Below are positions 7,755 through 15,794 of a stretch of DNA of 64,000 nt, piece by piece (position 1 is the stretch's first letter; each line of letters opens with the position of its first letter). The stretch lies in NCBI RefSeq assembly GCF_900444995.1, contig NZ_UAPQ01000011.1, forward strand, positions 80,063 to 144,062, written 5' to 3'. The notes below the pieces were generated by a model, which saw only the letters and a list, made by a program, of their open reading frames with translations, did not search any database and was not told the DNA's origin. Origin of the DNA: Actinomyces bovis (GTDB taxonomy: Bacteria > Actinomycetota > Actinomycetes > Actinomycetales > Actinomycetaceae). A program made the translations under genes and the position numbers.

Positions 7755-9041
7755 CTAGGGGCCTAGGAGGGCTGCTGGGATCACGGCGATGCCGTCCTCG
7801 TCGCGGTAGGCGTAGCGGCCGGTAGTAATGACGACGGCGTCGGCTAGGCGTTCCCCAAGGCGCTGGCGCAGCCACAGCAGATGCTTGGTGTCGCCTGGGC
7901 GGGGCGTGGCGGTGGTCTTGACCTCGATGGCCACTATCTGTCTGCCCGGCCCCTCCACTATGAGGTCTACTTCCTGGGCCCCGGCTTTGGTGCGCAGGTG
8001 GCTGACGCGGGCATTGCACAGCGCGGCGTAAACCTGCACGCTCTGGGTGACCAGTGACTCAAACAGCGGCCCGAGCATGCGGGCGCGGCGGGGAATGTGG
8101 CTGGTGGGCCGCGTAGTTGGCAGTCCAGTCCCGAGGAGGGCGTCTGCATCCAAGTTCAGTAGGCGTGCGGCTAGGGCCGGATCGCAGAGTTGGTGTTTGT
8201 CTGATGTAGTGATTCGGGCGAACTCGTTCTCACTTGGGCTCCAGCCGCGCAGCGGGTCCAGCACCCACATGCTTTCCAGCAGGTCGCGGTAGCCGCGTGT
8301 CGTAGTGGCGGCGACTGGAGCATCCAGGTCTTTTGAAGCCAGGCGTGCGATTTCAGTGAATGACGCCGTGGTGGAAACCGAGGCTGCGTAGGCTGCAAGC
8401 CAGTCCTTTAGTGACCGTGCTCGGCGTGTGGTTCCATCGGAAAGGTCGTGTCTGGTCGTCTGGTCAATGTAGGCGTCGAGTTGCGCTCGCCTGGCAGCGG
8501 AGGAAAGGTCACGGATACCGGGCAAGCCTGAGCAGAGGATTTCCTGCACGTAGTCGCCCAGGGCCACCTTGGTGCTCCCCTCGATCGGTGTGTCCTGTCT
8601 GCCTGAGAGCAGGTGCTTGAGGGAGACGATGGGCTGATCCATGCCACGCTCTACCAAAGTCATGGGACGCATGCGGAGGTTGACGATGCGCCCGGCTCCG
8701 GTATGAACGGGGGCCTGCGTTGGTGAGGCTGAGCCCGTGAGAATGAAGCGGCCGGGTGTGGGGTCGTCGTCGACGGCGCGCCGGACTCGGTCCCAGATCT
8801 CAGGCATGAGCTGCCATTCGTCCAGCACCATGGGTGTTGCTATGTGCCGGAACATGTTTCTGCCTAAGGACATGAGGTGCTGTCGCTCTTCAGGGTCATC
8901 AAGGGGGATGAAAGTGGCGGCGTGTTCTTGGGCGGTACGGGTTTTGCCGACGCCGCGTGCACCCTCCACGTTGACGGCGGCTAGGCCTTCCAAGAGGATC
9001 TGTAGTTGCTTGTCGACAAGACGCGGTGTGTAAGCGCGCAT
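7755..9041 (-). CDS. AAA ATPase, DUF4143 family (cassette 1)
   Basis: 428 residues. An AAA_14-type P-loop lies near the N-terminus (GARGVGKT, residues 27-34), then Walker B (MVLDEW, 71-76) and a sensor-like FILTGSAS (99-106). The C-terminal DUF4143 part contains a PD-(D/E)XK-like arrangement (EVDLIVEG ... IEVKTT, with D359, E373, K375), the pattern of restriction-endonuclease folds. The family is abundant in host-associated bacteria but has no agreed function; a nucleic-acid-directed or defence/competition role is only inference. Start: ATG 9041, with TACCAT (9048-9053) 6 bases upstream as a possible -10 for a leaderless mRNA, and no Shine-Dalgarno. Upstream lie three 23-nt tandem repeats and then an element shared with the next gene, which is the same length and a distant paralogue. 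Confidence 0.9.
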   Translation of the reverse strand: MRAYTPRLVDKQLQILLEGLAAVNVEGARGVGKTRTAQEHAATFIPLDDPEERQHLMSLGRNMFRHIATPMVLDEWQLMPEIWDRVRRAVDDDPTPGRFILTGSASPTQAPVHTGAGRIVNLRMRPMTLVERGMDQPIVSLKHLLSGRQDTPIEGSTKVALGDYVQEILCSGLPGIRDLSSAARRAQLDAYIDQTTRHDLSDGTTRRARSLKDWLAAYAASVSTTASFTEIARLASKDLDAPVAATTTRGYRDLLESMWVLDPLRGWSPSENEFARITTSDKHQLCDPALAARLLNLDADALLGTGLPTTRPTSHIPRRARMLGPLFESLVTQSVQVYAALCNARVSHLRTKAGAQEVDLIVEGPGRQIVAIEVKTTATPRPGDTKHLLWLRQRLGERLADAVVITTGRYAYRDEDGIAVIPAALLGP

Positions 9042-9101
9042 GTGTAGATGGTAGCGGATTGTTTTGCGGTTGTTCGGCTGAAATAGAAGGCAAAGTGATA
9101 G

Positions 9102-9170
9102 TTGCGCTCTGTTTCGTCACCTGTTTGCGCTCTGTTTCGTCACCTGTTTGCGCTCTGTTTCGTCACCTGA
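9102..9170. repeat. Three 23-nt tandem repeats upstream of cassette 1 ATPase
   Basis: The unit TTGCGCTCTGTTTCGTCACC plus TGT occurs three times head to tail (9102-9124, 9125-9147, 9148-9170); only the last base of the third copy differs. It lies 61 bases upstream of the start codon of the 7755-9041 gene. There are no spacers, so it is not CRISPR. Read on the gene's strand the unit contains GCAAACA, which also occurs in the otherwise different 23-nt repeats before the next ATPase. Confidence 0.95.
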
Positions 9171-9189
9171 CTCACCGCTCGTCTTGGTG

Positions 9190-9314
9190 GTTGTCACGAG
9201 TGGAGGCATGGAGGCACAGAAGCCGGGGGTGCTGCCCGGAAGCGCCAGGCGTCGTCGCAATTCCGTGGCCCGGCTAGGGCGGTGGTGCTTGAAACCGTTC
9301 AAAGCCCCGCCAGC
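9190..9314. repeat. Conserved non-coding element, copy A
   Basis: About 125 bases that match copy B at 10768-10878. A 55-base core (about 9219-9273) differs from B only by one indel and two C/T changes. The left block (TCACGAGTGGAGGCA) and right block (TTGAAACCGTTCAAAGCC) also match, with indels between. The right block contains the dyad TTGAA/TTCAA. Indels that are not multiples of three argue against a conserved peptide. The element sits upstream of cassette 1's repeats and ends 17 bases before the stop codon of the cassette 2 gene. Confidence 0.85.
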
Positions 9315-9331
9315 GACAGAATATGCACTGC

Positions 9332-10618
9332 TCAGGCGCCCAGCGCCGACAGAGGGCAGGTGACCGTGCCGTCAGGCAGGGTCAGGATCGGCCCGGTGCC
9401 GGTGACCACCAGACGCAGCACAGGCTCGCCCGCCACCGCTGGATCTACCTGTGCCACCGCCTTGGCCAAGGACTCAGCACCAGCTTTGATCTGCGAGGCA
9501 CCCAGCTTCACCTCTATGGCCACCCACCGGCCTCCCGGCAGCGTGATCACCGCATCTAACTCATGCCCATTGGAGTCCCGGTAGTGGCACAGAGTTCCGT
9601 CCAAGTCCTGGGCGAGTACCAGCAGATCATGCACGACTGCACTCTCAAAGATAAGACCGGCCGTCTGCGGGTCTTGGCTCAGCCGGGCCGCGTCGGCGTC
9701 CAGCACAGCCAACGCCAAGGCCGGGTCCGCTAGATGCCACTTTGGGGCAGACCGTAGCCTAGCCCGGGACCGCAGCCCAACCACCCACGCAGGCACCCGT
9801 TCCACCACGAATAACCGCTCCAGCAGCGCCACATAACGACTAACCGTCTCTGGCGTGATGGCGGGACCCGCCTGCCGCAGGTCCTTAGCCAAGGTCTGCC
9901 AAGAGACCTCTGAAGCCGTGGACCGCGCCAAAGCCAGTAGCAAGGCGCGCAACAACGCAGGTTCGTGCCGCACCTCCGCCAGCCGCCCCAGATCTGCGCG
10001 CACGACGTCGTCAACGTAGCTGCGCAGGGCGACGGCCGCCTCGGCGGGAGCCAATTGCGCCAAGGCAGGGAAACCAGTGCGAGACATCTCCTCCACCACT
10101 TCCTCGAAAGCCATGCTGCTGGTGTCAGACACCGGACGCTCGCCGTCAATCAGCGCACCTAGGCTTACTGCCCCGGTGGAGCCACCGCGCTCCGCCCAGG
10201 TCATGGTGCGCAAGCGCATCCGCAAGAAGCGCCCCGCTCCAGTGTGGCGGGTTAGGTCGTCACTGGGCACAGCAGAACCAGTCAAGATGAACGATCCCGG
10301 ATGTTTGGAGGCGTCAACCTCGCGGCGCACAAGGTTCCACAAATCCGGTGCGAGTTGCCACTCATCAAGTAGTCGCGGACGTTCTCCCGCCAATACCGCC
10401 TGTGGTGACAATTCCATCAGGCTGCGAACGGCTGGGTCGTCTAGCAGTGCTGCCGAGCGCGCGGCGTGCAGGCCGGTCATCGTCTTGCCGCAGGCCCGCG
10501 GCCCCTCGATCACTACGGCGCCGCCGACGCCAAGCAGTCGTGAAAGCTGCGCGTCAGCAATGCGTGGCCGATACTCGCGATCAGGAAAAATCCTTGTATC
10601 CACGCCAAAATCATACAT
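9332..10618 (-). CDS. AAA ATPase, DUF4143 family (cassette 2)
   Basis: 428 residues, exactly the length of the neighbouring paralogue and built the same way: P-loop GPRACGKT (39-46), Walker B RLLDEW (82-87), sensor FILTGSAV, a helical middle, and a C-terminal PD-(D/E)XK-like motif (HELDAVITLPGG ... AIEVKLG). Identity to the neighbour looks low outside the motifs, so this is an old duplication or an independent acquisition. The ATG at 10618 lies only two bases from the array of 23-nt repeats, leaving no room for a separate Shine-Dalgarno or a conventional promoter outside the repeats. A leaderless transcript starting within or next to the array is likely. Function unknown. Confidence 0.88.
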   Translation of the reverse strand: MYDFGVDTRIFPDREYRPRIADAQLSRLLGVGGAVVIEGPRACGKTMTGLHAARSAALLDDPAVRSLMELSPQAVLAGERPRLLDEWQLAPDLWNLVRREVDASKHPGSFILTGSAVPSDDLTRHTGAGRFLRMRLRTMTWAERGGSTGAVSLGALIDGERPVSDTSSMAFEEVVEEMSRTGFPALAQLAPAEAAVALRSYVDDVVRADLGRLAEVRHEPALLRALLLALARSTASEVSWQTLAKDLRQAGPAITPETVSRYVALLERLFVVERVPAWVVGLRSRARLRSAPKWHLADPALALAVLDADAARLSQDPQTAGLIFESAVVHDLLVLAQDLDGTLCHYRDSNGHELDAVITLPGGRWVAIEVKLGASQIKAGAESLAKAVAQVDPAVAGEPVLRLVVTGTGPILTLPDGTVTCPLSALGA

Positions 10619-10620
10619 TA

Positions 10621-10750
10621 GGCCGGTGTTTGCAGGGTGGCTAGGCCGGTGTTTGCAGGGTGGCTAGGCCGGTGTTTGCAGGGTGGCTAGGCCGGTGTTT
10701 GCAGGGTGGCTAGGCCGGTGTTTGCAGGGTGGCTAGGCCGGTGTTTGCAG
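10621..10750. repeat. 23-nt tandem repeat array (5.65 copies) abutting the cassette 2 start codon
   Basis: The unit GGCCGGTGTTTGCAGGGTGG plus CTA occurs five times exactly (10621-10735), plus a 15-base partial copy to 10750. Perfect identity suggests recent expansion and copy-number instability. The array touches the start of the 9332-10618 gene, so changes in copy number would move upstream promoter sequence relative to the gene in steps of 23 bp, about two helical turns. Confidence 0.97.
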
Positions 10751-10767
10751 AACAGGGGGCGCGCTAC

Positions 10768-10878
10768 TTGCCACGGGTGGAGGCGTAGAAGCCGGGGGTG
10801 CTGCCCGGAAGGCGCCAGGCGTCGTCGTAATTCCGTGGCCTGGCCAGAAGCACTTGAACCGTTCAAAGCCCCCGTCAG
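10768..10878. repeat. Conserved non-coding element, copy B
   Basis: Second copy of the element at 9190-9314 in the same orientation, again lying just beyond the 23-nt repeats of a DUF4143 ATPase gene. Shared landmarks in order are CACGGGTGGAGGC, GCCGGGGGTGCTGCCCGGAA, GGCGTCGTCGTAATTCCGTG and TTGAACCGTTCAAAGCC. The last block has a TTGAA-CCG-TTCAA dyad. It ends 39 bases before the ccdA-like stop codon. Confidence 0.85.
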
Positions 10879-10916
10879 TAACTGATGCACCAGTGGAGCG
10901 TGGCGCCAGCACAGGC

Positions 10917-11798
10917 TCAGCGGCGCCTCGCCACCACCACAGCAGCCACCAAAAAGCCCACGATCCCGGCGAGCAGCCACCAGGGCACCAGAGCCGCACG
11001 TGAAAGCACCGCATCTTCCAGCTGCGCCATCCGCTCAACCGAAAGCAGCCCACCGCCCAGCCCCTGCGGCCCAATCAGCACCATCACTACACCCAGCGCC
11101 ACACACACCAGGCCCCCAAGCAGCTCCAACACCGTCGTCTGCCGCCCCAGCACCCGCACCGGCCGCGGTCGCAGCCACGACCGCTCCCGCAGCCGCGCTG
11201 AGTCCCAAAGCAACGCCAGCAAAGCCAAAGGTGCCACCATACCTACGCCGTAGACCAGCATCATCACGGCCGCGCGCAGGGGCTCACCGCCCAGGCCCGC
11301 CAGCACCAGCACTGCCCCCAAGATTGGCCCCGAGCAACCCACCCCAGCCAGTCCATACAAGGCACCCAACAAGTACACAGCCAGCGGACTCGCCGCATCC
11401 CGGCGAGCGGCCTGACCCGTCGCTGGGCCAACTCCAGCCAAGCCAGCATTGCGGTCCCCACGCCGTCTGAGCCCAAACCCCATGCCAAGCCCCGGCATAT
11501 GCACCGGCACCGCCAGGGCCTGCAGCAGCCCCAGCACCACCAGCAGCAAGCCGCCAACTAGCACCAGGACACCCATATGTTCACGCAGCAGCGCACCGGC
11601 AGTGGAAGCCGCCGCCCCTAAGGGCACCAGCGTGCTCACTAAACCCAGCCAGAACACCGCTGTGCGGGACAGCAAGGCGCGCGGGGAATTGAAGGCGTAA
11701 GCGAAGAATGCTGGCAGCAGCATCACCGAGCAGGGTGCCAGCAGCGTCAGCGCCCCACCCAGGAAGGCTGCCAGAAGCGAAATCTCAGAGCCGATCAC
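10917..11798 (-). CDS. CcdA/DsbD-family membrane thiol reductant carrier
   Basis: 293-residue polytopic membrane protein of the cytochrome c biogenesis/DsbD transmembrane family, which carries electrons across the membrane. The paired cysteines expected of the family are in LLAPCSVMLLPAFF (about residue 23) and GLAGVGCSGPILGAVL (about 153). Six or more hydrophobic segments are visible, split by a basic loop (LRRRGDRNAG). It starts 15 bases after the DsbA-like gene, so both form one operon. With that partner it would act in disulfide chemistry of exported proteins; no cytochrome c maturation genes are nearby, so I prefer a general redox role. Confidence 0.85.
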   Translation of the reverse strand: MIGSEISLLAAFLGGALTLLAPCSVMLLPAFFAYAFNSPRALLSRTAVFWLGLVSTLVPLGAAASTAGALLREHMGVLVLVGGLLLVVLGLLQALAVPVHMPGLGMGFGLRRRGDRNAGLAGVGPATGQAARRDAASPLAVYLLGALYGLAGVGCSGPILGAVLVLAGLGGEPLRAAVMMLVYGVGMVAPLALLALLWDSARLRERSWLRPRPVRVLGRQTTVLELLGGLVCVALGVVMVLIGPQGLGGGLLSVERMAQLEDAVLSRAALVPWWLLAGIVGFLVAAVVVARRR

Positions 11799-11813
11799 AG
11801 TGTTGGGCGCCGC

Positions 11814-12728
11814 TCAGTGACCGGCTTTCGCCGCCTGGTCCAGCACTGTGGCCCGCACATAGGCGCCGTCCTTGTAACCATTGATGAAGGCGTTGTTAAT
11901 AATCATGAAGGGGGTGCCCTGCACACCGATCGAGTAGGTGTGCTGCTTGGCCTGCTCCACCGCCTGCTTGGTCTCCGGCGCATTCAGTTTGGTTTTGAAA
12001 GCCTCCAGATCTGGCACACCCGCCTGCGTGGCGAAGCCCACCAGGGACTCCTCTGAGTAGCTCGGATGGCCCTTAGGGTCGGCTGCCGCGTAGACGGCGT
12101 CGTGGAACTCCCAGAATTTGCCTTGTGCCGCAGCAGCCAAGCCAGCCTGAGCTGCCAGTGGCGAGGTCTCCGTGATCTGTGCCAGGTCTCGCCACTCAAC
12201 CCGCAGGGTGCCGTTGTCTACCAGGTCCTGCAGCGCAGGCTGGACCTGCTGGGCGAATAACGTGCAGTAGGGGCAGGCGAAGTCCGAGTACAGGACAAGC
12301 ACCACCGGCGCATCTACCTTGCCCTTGGCCTGCCCATCGGCGGGATCCCGCTTGACCTCCTGGTGCATGACATTCAGAAGCTTCTGGTCGGTGGCTTCAG
12401 GGGCGGCGGTCCCTGCTCCCGGTTGTGCCGGACCCGCCTGCGGTTCAGCTTGCCCGCCCGCCTGAGGAGCGGTCGACGCCGTCGCCCCAGCCTCTGCCGC
12501 AGGCTTGTTGTTCGCCGTTGGCCGGGTGAACAGCAAGGCCGCAATTACCGCCAGCAGCACTGCGATTAGCACCAGCAGCACCACGACGACGGGATTGCCT
12601 GAACGCTTGGCCTCCGCTGCGGCTGCGGTGCTCCCAGCTGGGCTCGCAGGAGTGTTGCCAGAGGCCTGCGCGGTGGGTTTTTCGGTGGCTTGCGCAGAAG
12701 CGGAGGTCTTTGGGGAGTTGGTCGGCAT
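11814..12728 (-). CDS. DsbA-like membrane-anchored thioredoxin-fold protein
   Basis: 304 residues. A disordered Ala/Thr/Ser-rich cytoplasmic N-terminus is followed by one membrane segment (VVVVLLVLIAVLLAVIAALL, about 47-66), a second low-complexity linker, and an extracytoplasmic DsbA/thioredoxin_4 domain from about residue 115. The active site is CPYC in YSDFACPYCTLF (about 150), and the cis-Pro loop appears as GVQGTPFMIINN. It should oxidise or isomerise disulfides in secreted proteins. First gene of a two-gene operon with the CcdA-like gene 15 bases downstream. Confidence 0.92.
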   Translation of the reverse strand: MPTNSPKTSASAQATEKPTAQASGNTPASPAGSTAAAAEAKRSGNPVVVVLLVLIAVLLAVIAALLFTRPTANNKPAAEAGATASTAPQAGGQAEPQAGPAQPGAGTAAPEATDQKLLNVMHQEVKRDPADGQAKGKVDAPVVLVLYSDFACPYCTLFAQQVQPALQDLVDNGTLRVEWRDLAQITETSPLAAQAGLAAAAQGKFWEFHDAVYAAADPKGHPSYSEESLVGFATQAGVPDLEAFKTKLNAPETKQAVEQAKQHTYSIGVQGTPFMIINNAFINGYKDGAYVRATVLDQAAKAGH

Positions 12729-12770
12729 GACCGCATCCTCTCAGACTTCCGCTTCTACGCAAGCATATGG

Positions 12771-12799
12771 CTGAGGCCTCCAATTGCTGCACGCCTCAG
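12771..12799. terminator. Hairpin between flotillin and thioredoxin genes
   Basis: CTGAGGC and GCCTCAG form a 7-bp stem around a 15-base loop in the 79-base gap after the flotillin stop codon on the minus strand. Short and without a T-run, so only a moderate candidate. Confidence 0.4.
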
Positions 12800-12807
12800 G
12801 GAATGCC

Positions 12808-14205
12808 TTACTCCTTGTTGGCCGTGGCCTCCGTGAGCTTGGCCAGCATGCCGGACAGGCTCGCCCCGGTTAGGGACCGCATTACGGCGTCCAGCTGCTC
12901 CACATTGCTGGCCACCGCACGCGGCAGTGCCGAGGCGCCGTCAGTGGAGATGATGGACAGGTCCTTAACCGAGCCCAGCGGCTCAGCCAGAGCCCGGGCG
13001 ATCTCCGGGGCCTTGTCCAGGATCATCTGCTGGGTGGCGGCCTGACCGTACTTGGCCAGGGCGTCAGCCTTGTCACTCATGGCCTTGGCCTCAGCCTCAC
13101 CAGCCGCACGCACAGCCTCCGCCTCGGCCCGTCCCTTGGCGGCAATGGCTTCCGCCTCGGCCTTGGCGCGGGCCGCAGTGGCGCGCGCCTCCGACTCAGC
13201 CCGGGCCACGGTCGCCTGGGCCTGCGCCTCGGCGTCCAGGCGGGTCCGCTCAGCCTCAGCCTCAGCGCGGCGGATCGCCTCAACCTTGGCCGCTTCAGCT
13301 TCCTGCTCCCGTTGGTAGCGGGCGGCGTCGGCGGGCTTGCGCACGGTGGAGTCCAGCTCACGCTCAGTCAGGGAGGCCTTGGCTTCCGCGGCCTCCTGCG
13401 CAATGATCGCAATCTCCCGTTCCTTAGCGGCGCGGGCTAGCGGGCCGGAGGAGTCAGCCTCGGCCTGAGCTTTATCCGTCTCCGCCTTCAACTGGGCCTG
13501 GCGCAGTGCCAGGTCACGCTCACGCTCAGCGATCTGCTGGCGAGAAGAGACCTCAGCATCCTTGGCCTCACGCTCAGCGTTGGCGCGGGCAATGCGGGCA
13601 TCCTTCTCCACACGCTGCTGCTCGGGCACGCCCAGGGATTCGATGTAGCCGCCGCCGTCGGTAATCTCCGAGATCTGCAGCATGTCGATCTCCATGCCCA
13701 TGTTGGACAGGATCGACTTGGCGTCATCAAATACGTTCTGTTGTAGGGCATCGCGGTCAGAGATCAGCTCAGTGACCGTCATATGGCCGATGATCGAGCG
13801 CAGGGAACCGATCAGGGCGTCGCGGGCGGAGTCAGCAATGGCCTGATCCGTGTTGGGCTTGCCCAGGAAGCGCTTGGCCGCGGCCCGGACCTGCTCGTCG
13901 GTGTCGCCCACCTTCACGGCAGCCACGGCAGACACATTCACGTTGATCTTGTTCTGGTCCTCCGCAGTGACCTGGAAGCCGATCGTGTTCTGGGTGAAAG
14001 GCAGGTACTGGATGGACTGGATGATGGGCAGCACAAAGTCGCGCCCACCGGGCCGGATGATTTTGACCTCGCCGTTGCGGGCGGAGCCGGAGATCAGACC
14101 GGTCAGGTTGGATGGCACTACGACGACGCGCGAGAGCATGTACAGCATGACCAGCACCGCGAGTACGATCACCGCCACGATGGCCATGATTACACCGAAT
14201 GGCAT
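12808..14205 (-). CDS. Flotillin-like SPFH/band 7 protein
   Basis: 465 residues. A single N-terminal membrane segment (IMAIVAVIVLAVLVMLYMLS) is followed by an SPFH domain to about residue 200 and a long Ala/Glu-rich coiled coil (about 210-390) with the AEAEA repeats typical of flotillins. It would scaffold membrane microdomains and oligomerise. AAGGAG lies 7 bases before ATG 14205. Directly downstream of the NfeD-like gene, the standard nfeD-flotillin pairing, which supports both calls. Confidence 0.93.
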   Translation of the reverse strand: MPFGVIMAIVAVIVLAVLVMLYMLSRVVVVPSNLTGLISGSARNGEVKIIRPGGRDFVLPIIQSIQYLPFTQNTIGFQVTAEDQNKINVNVSAVAAVKVGDTDEQVRAAAKRFLGKPNTDQAIADSARDALIGSLRSIIGHMTVTELISDRDALQQNVFDDAKSILSNMGMEIDMLQISEITDGGGYIESLGVPEQQRVEKDARIARANAEREAKDAEVSSRQQIAERERDLALRQAQLKAETDKAQAEADSSGPLARAAKEREIAIIAQEAAEAKASLTERELDSTVRKPADAARYQREQEAEAAKVEAIRRAEAEAERTRLDAEAQAQATVARAESEARATAARAKAEAEAIAAKGRAEAEAVRAAGEAEAKAMSDKADALAKYGQAATQQMILDKAPEIARALAEPLGSVKDLSIISTDGASALPRAVASNVEQLDAVMRSLTGASLSGMLAKLTEATANKE

Positions 14206-14259
14206 GGATTCTCCTTAGCTATCAGGGGTTTAGGGATGAGTGGGAACGCTGTGCAGCGG

Positions 14260-14760
14260 CTACAGCGCAGTGACTTGCAGGACCCCGTCTTTGGCATCCA
14301 GCACAATGACCTCAGCCCCGGCGTGTAGGGCCTCGTCTGAGATGGCCAGCAAGGTCAGCTGATGTCCCCGCGCGCTTGCGGAGACCTCACCCCGGCCTTC
14401 CCGCCACCACTGGACGCGGACGCGCGCACCTACCAGCTCCTCCGCCATCGGGGCGACGGCGTTGCGTGGCATGGAGCGCTTGAAACGCCGCCACAGCGAA
14501 CGGGTAGCCCAGCCAGAGGCCAGGCCTGCGGTCAGGGGCACACCGAAAGCTACTGCCGCATTGACCTCCCGTCCGAGCAGCGCTTGCACCAGCATGCCCA
14601 TGGCACCAAAGACCCCGACGGCCATAGCAGTCACAGGCAGTGCGCCGTCAAAGAAGCTGTCATCTAGGCCGTCTAGAAAGCCGTCAAACAGGCCATCTAG
14701 GACCAGTGACAGCAGCAACACGCCACAGCCGATCACGCAGCACCAAGAGAACAGGGTCAT
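14260..14760 (-). CDS. NfeD-like membrane protein
   Basis: Partner of the flotillin gene 54 bases downstream. About 166 residues with two to three hydrophobic segments in the first half and a C-terminal soluble beta-rich domain (ELVGARVRVQWWREGRGEV ... GAEVIVLDAKDGVLQV) of the NfeD OB-fold type. The start is uncertain: ATG 14760 (MTLFSWC) is given, but an in-frame GTG at 14775 adds five residues, and neither has a clear Shine-Dalgarno. NfeD proteins are thought to cooperate with SPFH proteins in membrane organisation. The family call rests on the C-terminal domain and on the pairing. Confidence 0.8.
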   Translation of the reverse strand: MTLFSWCCVIGCGVLLLSLVLDGLFDGFLDGLDDSFFDGALPVTAMAVGVFGAMGMLVQALLGREVNAAVAFGVPLTAGLASGWATRSLWRRFKRSMPRNAVAPMAEELVGARVRVQWWREGRGEVSASARGHQLTLLAISDEALHAGAEVIVLDAKDGVLQVTAL

Positions 14761-14904
14761 TTTCGGCGGGTTCACTTTCGGGAATTGGGGTCGGTGAAAG
14801 TATTGACCCTCAGAGCCTATGCCCCAATGGGTAGGGGTCTCCGTTTGCGGTGTAGAGCCACCTAAGTGCGGACCCGGCAGCTCGCCAGACTGCGCCGCGC
14901 GGTG

Positions 14905-15327
14905 TCAAAAGACCGCACTGCCCAGGGCCAGGCCCGCCGTCGCTGCCAACAGCGTGCCCAAGGTGAGCAGCAGCGCATGCAGCAGTTGCGCGCACCAACG
15001 ACCTGCCAACGCCAAACGGGCACCCTCCAGGCAGGCTGTTGAAAAGGTGGAGTAGCCACCCAGCAGGCCCGTGCCCAAGACCGTGCTTAGCGCAGTGCCG
15101 GTGCGGTTATTAGCCCAGGCGGCCACCAGCCCCAAGAGCAGACAAGCGCTCAGGTTCACCGCCACCGTGCCCAGGGGCAGCGTCAGCATCCGCTGCGGCC
15201 ACCCGGACTCGCTGCGAGCGCTCGCTTTGCGCAGCTGCGCCTGCGAAACCCAAGCATCCACCAAGAAGCGCGCATCCGCCCCCGCGCCCCCGGCCAAGCA
15301 GGTGGCTAGCCACAACCATCCAGTCAC
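14905..15327 (-). CDS. crcB: CrcB-type fluoride channel subunit (second of pair)
   Basis: About 140 residues with four membrane segments. CrcB/Fluc signatures visible are GGAGADARF near the N-terminus, AVNLSACLLLGL and TGLLGGYSTFSTACLE. I place the start at GTG 15327, which overlaps the stop of the upstream crcB as GTGA. The frame extends to 15372 but would then start inside the upstream gene without support. The stop-start overlap implies translational coupling, as expected for two subunits forming one dual-topology fluoride exporter. Confidence 0.9.
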   Translation of the reverse strand: MTGWLWLATCLAGGAGADARFLVDAWVSQAQLRKASARSESGWPQRMLTLPLGTVAVNLSACLLLGLVAAWANNRTGTALSTVLGTGLLGGYSTFSTACLEGARLALAGRWCAQLLHALLLTLGTLLAATAGLALGSAVF

Positions 15328-15755
15328 GCTGCCTCCCGCTGATATGCGGCGGCAAGGCGTCCCCCAGCCCACAATCCCAAGCCCGCTAGCGCCAGCCCCA
15401 AGGTGAAGGAACCCAGCAAGTAGGCCGCCCCCAAGGTGGGGTGAGCGCCCAGCAGGCGTTGAGACTCCAGAGCAAAAGTCGAGTGAGTGGTGAAGCCGCC
15501 CAGAAAGCCAGTGCCTGCCAGCAGCCGCAGGCGCAGCTGCGCTGGAGTCGCTGCCCGCCCCCGGGCTCGCTCTGCCAGCCAGCCATGCAGCAGGCCCAAC
15601 AGGAGTGCACCGCTGAGATTGACCAGCAGCGTCGTGGTAGGCAAATGGCCGGCTGGAACCGGGAAACTGGCCGCCAGCAGAGCGCGAGCGCCCGCGCCGC
15701 CAGCCCCACCGGCAGCCACCCAGGCCAAGGCGCGCGGTTCAAACAAGCTGCTCAC
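15324..15755 (-). CDS. crcB: CrcB-type fluoride channel subunit (first of pair)
   Basis: 143 residues with four hydrophobic helices. Motifs: GGAGGAGARALL, LVNLSGALLLGLLHGW and TGFLGGFTTHSTFALE, the last holding the conserved Phe/Thr/Ser residues of the fluoride pore. Start is GTG 15755. The gene lies 39 bases after the stop of the DUF2079 gene and overlaps the second crcB by four bases. No fluoride riboswitch can be recognised in the 39-base gap, so these genes may be read through from the DUF2079 promoter. Confidence 0.9.
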   Translation of the reverse strand: MSSLFEPRALAWVAAGGAGGAGARALLAASFPVPAGHLPTTTLLVNLSGALLLGLLHGWLAERARGRAATPAQLRLRLLAGTGFLGGFTTHSTFALESQRLLGAHPTLGAAYLLGSFTLGLALAGLGLWAGGRLAAAYQREAA

Positions 15756-15794
15756 CCAGCTTGCTCAACCGGGTTCAGCAAGGCGGAACCGGGC

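Noticed and set aside
9102..10750. CRISPR array
   Set aside because: Repeats are directly adjacent with no spacers, units differ between the arrays, and no cas genes are present.
15756..15794. Fluoride riboswitch before the crcB pair
   Set aside because: The gap is only 39 bases and lacks the conserved riboswitch core; it shows only short direct repeats (GGTTGAGC).
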